Of a stretch of 64,000 bases of DNA, positions 59,072-64,000 are shown in pieces. Position 1 is the first letter of the stretch, and each line of letters starts with the position of its first letter. The position numbers and the translations under genes are program-made. Below the pieces are notes generated by a model. That model was not told the origin of the DNA. It saw only the letters and a program-made list of their open reading frames with translations, and ran no database searches. The stretch is taken from positions 26,661,961 through 26,725,960 of the forward strand of contig OY747713.1 in the NCBI GenBank assembly GCA_963556495.2, given 5' to 3'. This stretch comes from Valencia hispanica (taxonomy: Eukaryota > Chordata > Actinopteri > Cyprinodontiformes > Valenciidae).

Positions 59072-59398
59072 TCAGATTAATAGTTTTTTTTTGCGGTAGA
59101 AGCCAGCATTATTTAATTTCGTTTTCACGGTCCGCAAAGACAGGCGGACACTGTGAAGCCGTTCCATCATGTCAACAATCACACTGTATGAGTGGCCTTC
59201 GTTTAAATACTTTTCGAGGCAGTCCATTAAATCGACCTCTTCTCCCTCTCCCTTCTCAAAGTCCAAACTATGTCCACAATCACCACAAAATGTCCCTAAA
59301 ACTTGAAAATATATTCTGCAAAACGGGCAGATTGAGCTGCTGGCAGGATCGATTCCATTACTGTTAACACATTGGTCTTGTCCCAACGCTAACCTCAT
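59072..59398 (-). pseudogene. Transposase N-terminus: zinc ribbon plus HTH-like segment
   Basis: The minus-strand frame (108 codons) has ICPFCRIYFQVLGTFCGDCG, two CxxC pairs as in a zinc ribbon. It is followed by an acidic linker and LEKYLNEGHSYSVIVDMMER with LSLRTVKTKLNNAGFYRKK, a helix-turn-helix-like pattern with a basic end. This combination resembles the N-terminal part of integrase-type DNA transposases seen in fish (inference from memory). The catalytic domain is absent. The first ~45 codons are repeated, inverted, on the + strand from 58921. Confidence 0.5.
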
Positions 59399-59514
59399 CC
59401 CTACAGTATCACTTCCAGGCCATGTGTTTCGGTAAACTTGTAAATGTGTTTCGGTAAAAATGTAAAAGTGTTTCAGGTCAATGTAATTTTGTTTTGCACT
59501 TCCCGGCCACCGTA

Positions 59515-59835
59515 TTTTAAACTAAGAGTTGCAGTGGAAGGAGAGAGCCTTGAGACAAGTTTGGTTATGACACAGTTTGCAAAAGTGAAGTCATTTAATA
59601 TACTGAATATTTTTGTAATCGACTGTTGCACTTTGTAGATCATCCCTCAGCACCAGTTACTCTCAAGCACAACGTTTTAAATTGAAGCCATGTAGCATGT
59701 TGTTCAGTCTTTCTGGTAATTTTGTCCAAACTGTGCCCACTTCGATTCTGGGATAGCAAGCATTGAGTTATTCTCTCATTTGTCCTAAGAATCACTTTAG
59801 TGCCTGGCCTGGCATGCATGCCCTGCATGCCTCTG
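59515..59835. other. Spacer, no feature
   Basis: Nothing recognisable. It precedes the LTR of the next gypsy element. Confidence 0.3.
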
Positions 59836-60204
59836 ATGCCTTGTGTTCTTTCCAGGATTTACCCAGACGATTTTATGCCTGCTCTTAGAGACTCCCAGTG
59901 GAAATTCTCAAATTCTCCTTGGTGATCTACAACTTACCAACTCCGGCTTTCGTCAGCCTGCCCGCTCTCCAACGCCTCCCCGCTCACTCAGTCTCAATCT
60001 CCTGGATCAGTCTCCCTGCACACTCATTCACCTCTCAGGACCTAACTCCCTCCTCGAGTTCAAGAGTCTTCCTCCGGCCTTTACCAGTCCCTCTCCGTGT
60101 TGGCGATCCCCTTCGAGAGACTCAAAAAAACATTTATTTGAACTTTATTTGTGTCTGTGTCTGAGTCACGCATGTGGGCCAGGAAATTACCTGAGAACAT
60201 GACA
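59836..60204 (+). repeat. LTR of a sushi-like gypsy element (5' LTR)
   Basis: The sequence ends ...ctgagaacatgaca at 60204 and is followed by GAACAACCAGGCC and gag-like coding. The region is CT-rich and ends in CA. The 5' limit is uncertain because no second LTR survives for comparison. Confidence 0.5.
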
Positions 60205-60311
60205 GAACAACCAGGCCAGTCTGACCCAACAGGCATGAAATAAACCTGAAAACCTGAGCTCTTCCCACTCCAGACCATTATTCAGGAGAAATAGGTAAAA
60301 GTAGTCGATTT

Positions 60312-60984
60312 TTGTTACAATGCTCATTGATTTTCTGGCGATCTCCTCAATCCTTTCTCTATGATGCTTCTAAGATAGCTTATATAATAGGTTTATTGAA
60401 AGGGAGGGCTCTTAATTGGGCGGATGCCCGTTATAAGTACTCTACTATCCTCAGAATTTCTTTTCAGGATTTCATCAGTGATTTTGAACAAACCTTTAGT
60501 TATCAAAATACAGAAACAGAGATTACTCAGAGATTAAGAACTCTAAAGCAAGGTCATAAGTCCGTAGCAGATTTTGCTATCGATTTCCAGACCCTCACCA
60601 CAGCCTCAGCCTGGAATTCCCCTGCACTCAAAGGTGCATTTATCAGAGCTTTAAACGAGCGCATCCGTGATCACTTAGTCTACCTAGACGAACCTCAGTC
60701 CTTAGAAGATCTGATTGCTAGCCATTCGAATAGATAATAGAATAAATGAAAGAGTTTAAGAAAAGAGAGAGGAATCATTCTCCTCTCTTTTTTTCTCCAG
60801 AACCTAGAGTGTTTTTCCCGCATATCTCCGCACCAAATGATATTCCTCAGGAAGAGCCCATGCAGATAGGTTGTACTAGGCTCAACCCTGAGGAACGACA
60901 AAGACGTATGTGTCTTTACCGTGGCAAGTTGGGACATTTTATTGCCACTTGCCCTGTTCGGCCAAAAGGGGGAGCTCGCCAGTA
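60312..60984 (+). pseudogene. gag: Gypsy gag (capsid and zinc knuckle)
   Basis: The capsid-like part (60312-60737) reads KIAYIIGLLKGRALNWADAR, FQDFISDFEQTFSYQNTETE and KSVADFAIDFQTLTTASAWN, as in sushi/PEG10-type gag. After a stop it continues with [20 protein letters not shown] and the knuckle [14 protein letters not shown] (about 60911-60952). In the knuckle the second Cys is Arg (CGT), which should destroy zinc binding. The N-terminal gag is short or missing. Confidence 0.75.
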
Positions 60985-61039
60985 GTTACGGGAGTACTGG
61001 GGTACAGTTCCACTTAGTCCCATTTAATGCTCCCAGTGA

Positions 61040-61690
61040 CTTTAATTTTTGAACAAGACTCCTTTCAGACCCTAGCCCTAATAGACTCTGGTTGTGAACA
61101 GAATTTAATTGATGCTAATCTTGCCCAAACAGCTCAAATTGCAACTTAGATCTTAAACAGCTCCAGTTCACGTCACTGCTCCAGATGGCAAATTCCTTCC
61201 TACAATCATACATCAGACTACTGACATAGAACTCATTTCTTCTGGTAACCATCGAGAATTGATGTTTTTAGTTTTTCCTTCGCCACAATCACCGTTTGTT
61301 TTAGGCCATTCTTGGTTAGCTAAACATAAGCCCCACTTCAACTGGTCTGAAGGAAAAATCGAGTGATGGAGTTTATTCTGTTCATCCACCTGTCTCAAGT
61401 CAGCACTAGCTTCATCACCGTCCTCACTCACTGAACCCAAAGAAGAGCCACCTAATCTTTCCAACATTCCTGTCAAATATCATGATCTGCAGCAAGCATT
61501 CAGTAAATCCAAAGCTTTGTCTTGTGCCTTCTTTTCCCATCGTCTTTCACCCTCAGAACACAATTATGACGTTGGTGACCGAGAGCTGCTCGCGATGAAG
61601 TTAGCCTTCAGGGAGTGGCACCACTGGTTGGAGGGAGCTGAACACCCTATTGTGGTCTGGACCAACCACAAAAACCTGGCCCATCTATAA
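61040..61690 (+). pseudogene. pol: Gypsy protease joined to RNase H by an RT deletion
   Basis: The protease motif LIDSGCEQNLID is at about 61078, and PFVLGHSWLAKHKPHFNW at about 61290. After a TGA (about 61364), the text reaches [15 protein letters not shown], normally just before RT. It then goes directly, in frame, into [40 protein letters not shown] and [12 protein letters not shown] of RNase H. The entire RT coding region is gone. The Asp of the RNase H TDHKN motif is Asn here. Confidence 0.75.
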
Positions 61691-62029
61691 GAAGCCAAAT
61701 GCCTTAATCCTCGCCAGTCCAGGTGGTCGGTATTTTTCACCCTTTTTAACTTCATTATTTCCTACAGACCCGGTTCCAAAAACACAAAACCTGATGCCAT
61801 ATCCAGACAGTTGGCTGATGACTGTTCCACCCCGACCACCATAATTCCCCCTTCCTGTGTGGTGGGCTCTGTCACTTAGGACATAGAGAACACCATCCTC
61901 CAAGCTCAACAATCCGAGCCTGATCCCGGTACGGTTCCCCCAACAGTATCTATGTGCCGTCCTCCACCCCGGCCTAGACAATTCACTGGGCTCATACCGC
62001 AGAATTTTCATGCCATCCTGGGTTGGGTA

Positions 62030-62994
62030 GAACTGTATCCCTTATTCGACGCACCTTCTGGTGGCCATCCCTGTACAGGGATGTGAGGGAGTATCTCCGA
62101 GCTTGCCACATATGTGCTCGCAATAAGACACCACCCAGCCCTCCCATGGTTTATTGCAGCCGCTAGAAATTCCTAGTCACCCCTGGTCCCATGTGGCTAT
62201 AGATTTTGTTTCTGGGCTCCCTGTGTCTAAGGGGTTCTCTGTCATTATGACAGTTATAGATCGTTTTTCTAAAGCTTACCACCTTAATCCGATGAGATGT
62301 CTTCTTTCGTCCCTCGAAACAGCCCAGTTTCTTGTCATACACGTTTTCCAGCTTCATGGGCTTCCCCAAGAGATCCTTTCTGATCGTTACCCCGAGCTCA
62401 TTTCCAAGGTTTGGAAAGATTTTTGTCTGTCCATGGGGGCCAGGGTGGCCCTCAGCTCCGGGTTCCATCCACAGACCAATGGTTAGTCTGAATGGTTGTA
62501 TCAGGAGCAGGATGCCTGTTCTCCTCCAACCCCACTTCATGGAGCTCGCATCTGGATTGGGTTGAATATACTTACAACAGTCCCGTTTCTGCGGCCAGTG
62601 GTTTGTCCCCCTTTGAGGTTTCTTTAGGGTATCAACCCCCGTTAATACCTTTTGAACGGTTGGCTGGAACCCCTTCAGTCCACTCTCATCTCCGGCACTG
62701 CAAACGGAATTGGTCTGAAACTATCGCTGCACTTAATCATAGCTGTAAACGGAACATCCGTCTTGCTAACCGCAGATGTCTTCCAACTCCCCGCTACACT
62801 CCTGGACAAAAAGTTTGGGTTTCCACTCGTGACATTCATCTTAAAAATATTCAAAAGGAGCTTTCGCCCCGGTTTATTGGACCATATAAAATCGAATCCG
62901 TTCTGAGCCCTGCATCTGTCCGTCTCAAACTTCAGGCCACCATGAGGATCCATCCAGTATTTTTTAATGTCTCCCCGATTAAACCTGTCTTTTC
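62030..62994 (+). pseudogene. Gypsy integrase and GPY/F end
   Basis: A zinc-binding remnant (YLRACHICARNKTPPS) lies at about 62093. Core: HPWSHVAIDFVSGLPVSKGF, then EILSDRYPELISKVW and FHPQTNG followed by TAG at 62485 where Gln is usual, then SE. After a frame change, LDWVEYTYNSPVSAASGLSP and YTPGQKVWVSTRDIHLK precede the GPY/F-type motif RFIGPYKIESVLSPASVRLK. All three catalytic acids can be found, but the stop and frameshift inactivate it. The SINE interrupts right after SPIKPVFS. Confidence 0.8.
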
Positions 62995-63476
62995 AAGGGG
63001 TGCATGGTGGCGCAGCTGGTAGAGCGGCTCACCTCACAGCTAGAAGGTCCTGGGTTCAATTACCGCCGGGGACGCTGTGGGTGCTGAGGGTGTGTTTGTT
63101 CCTCCGCATCATCAGCACCCACACCCTGGGTGGGGTTGGCAAAAGGGCCTTTCTGTGTGGAGTTTGCATGTTCTCCCCGTGTTCCCTTGAGCAGATAAGG
63201 TGAGCTACTCCCACAAAAACATGCACTAGTCCTGGGGCTATATACTGCCTCCTCCTGGCTACCTGAAGGGATGGGGAGGATCTGGCTGGAATAACGTGAT
63301 CCTTCCACGCGCCATGTCCAGCTGGAGAAACTCTGTCCCATCAGGTGAAAAAGAAGGGCCTGCTCAGTGCGGGGCCCTCCTGGGGCTGGCAGAACCTCAG
63401 GACTGAAACTAGGTAGTAGCACTGGGTGATAAATAAGGGGAAAAAACCTTGGGATAAATAAAAAAAACACACAAAA
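62995..63476 (+). mobile_element. tRNA-derived SINE
   Basis: A Pol III promoter is visible: an A box TGGCGCAGCTGG (63008-63019) and a B box-like GGTTCAATTAC (63053-63063), within a tRNA-like 5' head (gagcggctcacctcacagct). A body of about 400 bp and an A-rich end (aaataaaaaaaacacacaaa) follow. The target duplication AAACCTGTCTTTTC lies at 62981-62994 and 63477-63490. The body contains GGAGTTTGCATGTTCTCCCC. The SINE family is not identified. Confidence 0.8.
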
Positions 63477-63495
63477 AAACCTGTCTTTTCGAGCC

Positions 63496-64000
63496 ACAGT
63501 GAGGACACGAACTGTCTGGTTGACTTTTTAGGCAGACCTGTGAGGACGCTGTTGCAGTAATCAATCTGACTAAAGATAAATAAATGCAAGGATGAGTTTT
63601 TCGAGGTCCTGTTGTGACATCAGTCCTTTAATCCTAGAAATGTTCCTCAGGTGATAGAAAGCTGACCTTGTTATTTACTTTATGTGACCCTGGAGGTTCA
63701 GGTCTGAGTCCATTACTACACCTAGATTTCAGGCCTGATCAGTAGTTTCTAGCTTTATTAATTGAAGATCTGTGCTGACTCTTGATTGTTCCTGTTCAGG
63801 TCCAAAAATAATTACTTCTGTTTTGTTTCTGTTCAGCTGGAGAAAGTAATGGCACATCCATCTAATGATTTGCTCGATGCATTTACTTAGGATTTGGATG
63901 GGTTCAAAGTCACCTGGTGACATCGTACGTAATGTAGAGCTGAGTATCATCTGCATCTTTATGATAGTTAATCTTATTGGTTGTTATAATCTAGGCTTGT
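63496..64000 (-). mobile_element. L2-type LINE (copy 4, runs off the window)
   Basis: Colinear with 5245-5740 of L2 copy 2 (ctgtctggttgactttttag, gttgcagtaatcaat, cacctggtgacatcgta). On the minus strand it encodes [40 protein letters not shown] and the thumb region. Only the RT C-terminal part is inside the window, and frame breaks are present. Confidence 0.78.

Larger units (their letters stand above)
58063..59514. mobile_element. TIR DNA transposon with expanded subterminal minisatellite
   Basis: The termini are inverted copies: TACGGTGGCTGGGAAGTGC from 58063 and its complement (with one change) ending at 59514. The match extends about 45 bp, to gaaacacttttac. Inside the left terminus lies a ~22-bp tandem array (58102-58886), while the right side has only two units. 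A second inverted pair (58893-59036 and 59287-59427) lies further in. Between the arms, the minus strand encodes a zinc-ribbon plus helix-turn-helix N-terminus. The flanks are compatible with a TA duplication, and the superfamily is undetermined. Confidence 0.75.
60205..63495 (+). mobile_element. Sushi/Tf1-like gypsy retrotransposon, RT deleted
   Basis: The order is gag fragment, zinc knuckle, protease, RNase H, integrase and GPY/F end. The whole RT is missing between 61515 and 61520. Many stops are present. A SINE (62995-63476) interrupts the integrase C-terminus with a 14-bp duplication. At about 63495 the element is truncated against L2 sequence, and no 3' LTR is present. It is unrelated to the Gmr1 element at 32-37 kb (standard order, different knuckle). 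Confidence 0.82.

Noticed and set aside
63001..63075. A functional tRNA gene
   Set aside because: Only A and B box-like promoter blocks are present. The cloverleaf is not complete, and the sequence continues into a SINE body with target duplications.

Overview
The window looks like intergenic or intronic DNA from a teleost fish (inference). The evidence is the repeat content: L2 and L1 LINEs, a Rex3/RTE tail, many decayed Tc1-like transposons, a Harbinger element, vertebrate-type Ty3/gypsy elements and long CA/TA microsatellites. I recognise no conserved host protein-coding gene. Most long open frames belong to mobile elements. Species cannot be named from the sequence alone.

Layout. 0.9-7.4 kb: minus-strand L2 LINEs, split by a gypsy LTR/gag fragment (1453-2420) and a 5'-truncated L1 (2890-5158, target duplication present). 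8-23 kb: mostly old unique-looking DNA with Tc1 relics (best at 16.96-18.05 kb), an L2/Rex1-like relic (12.6-13.4 kb), a solo LTR (13.8-14.2 kb), a (TA)n tract and a minus-strand L1 3' copy (18.5-20.25 kb). 23217-26117: a Harbinger transposon with TTA target duplication. It has lost most of its transposase but keeps an apparently intact four-exon MADF-BESS gene. 27.1-27.9 kb: a THAP-like reading frame abutting an inverted duplication and a TIR element. 29.4-31.8 kb: a four-level nest (Tc1, L1, Penelope-like repeat, Rex3).

31922-46146 is the most interesting object: a minus-strand Gmr1-type Ty3/gypsy retrotransposon. Its pol order is protease-integrase-RT-RNase H, as in Ty1/copia, and its gag contains a SCAN-like segment. 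Both LTRs measure 817 bp. The 5' LTR was later split by a full-length L1 (37593-45719) with ORF1, ORF2, a 3 kb G-rich 3' UTR, a poly(A) tail and a target duplication.

47.4-52.3 kb holds a nearly complete minus-strand L2 with an SGNH-esterase-type ORF1. 58063-59514 is a DNA transposon whose left terminal region has expanded into a minisatellite of about 35 copies of a 22-bp unit. From 59.8 to 63.5 kb lies a sushi-like gypsy element whose RT has been cut out in frame. A tRNA-derived SINE is inserted near its end, and another L2 closes the window.

How the parts work together: they do not form a pathway. The window is a record of successive insertions whose order can be read from nesting and target-site duplications. 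Every retrotransposon reading frame has at least one break. The MADF-BESS gene is the only multi-exon frame that looks intact.
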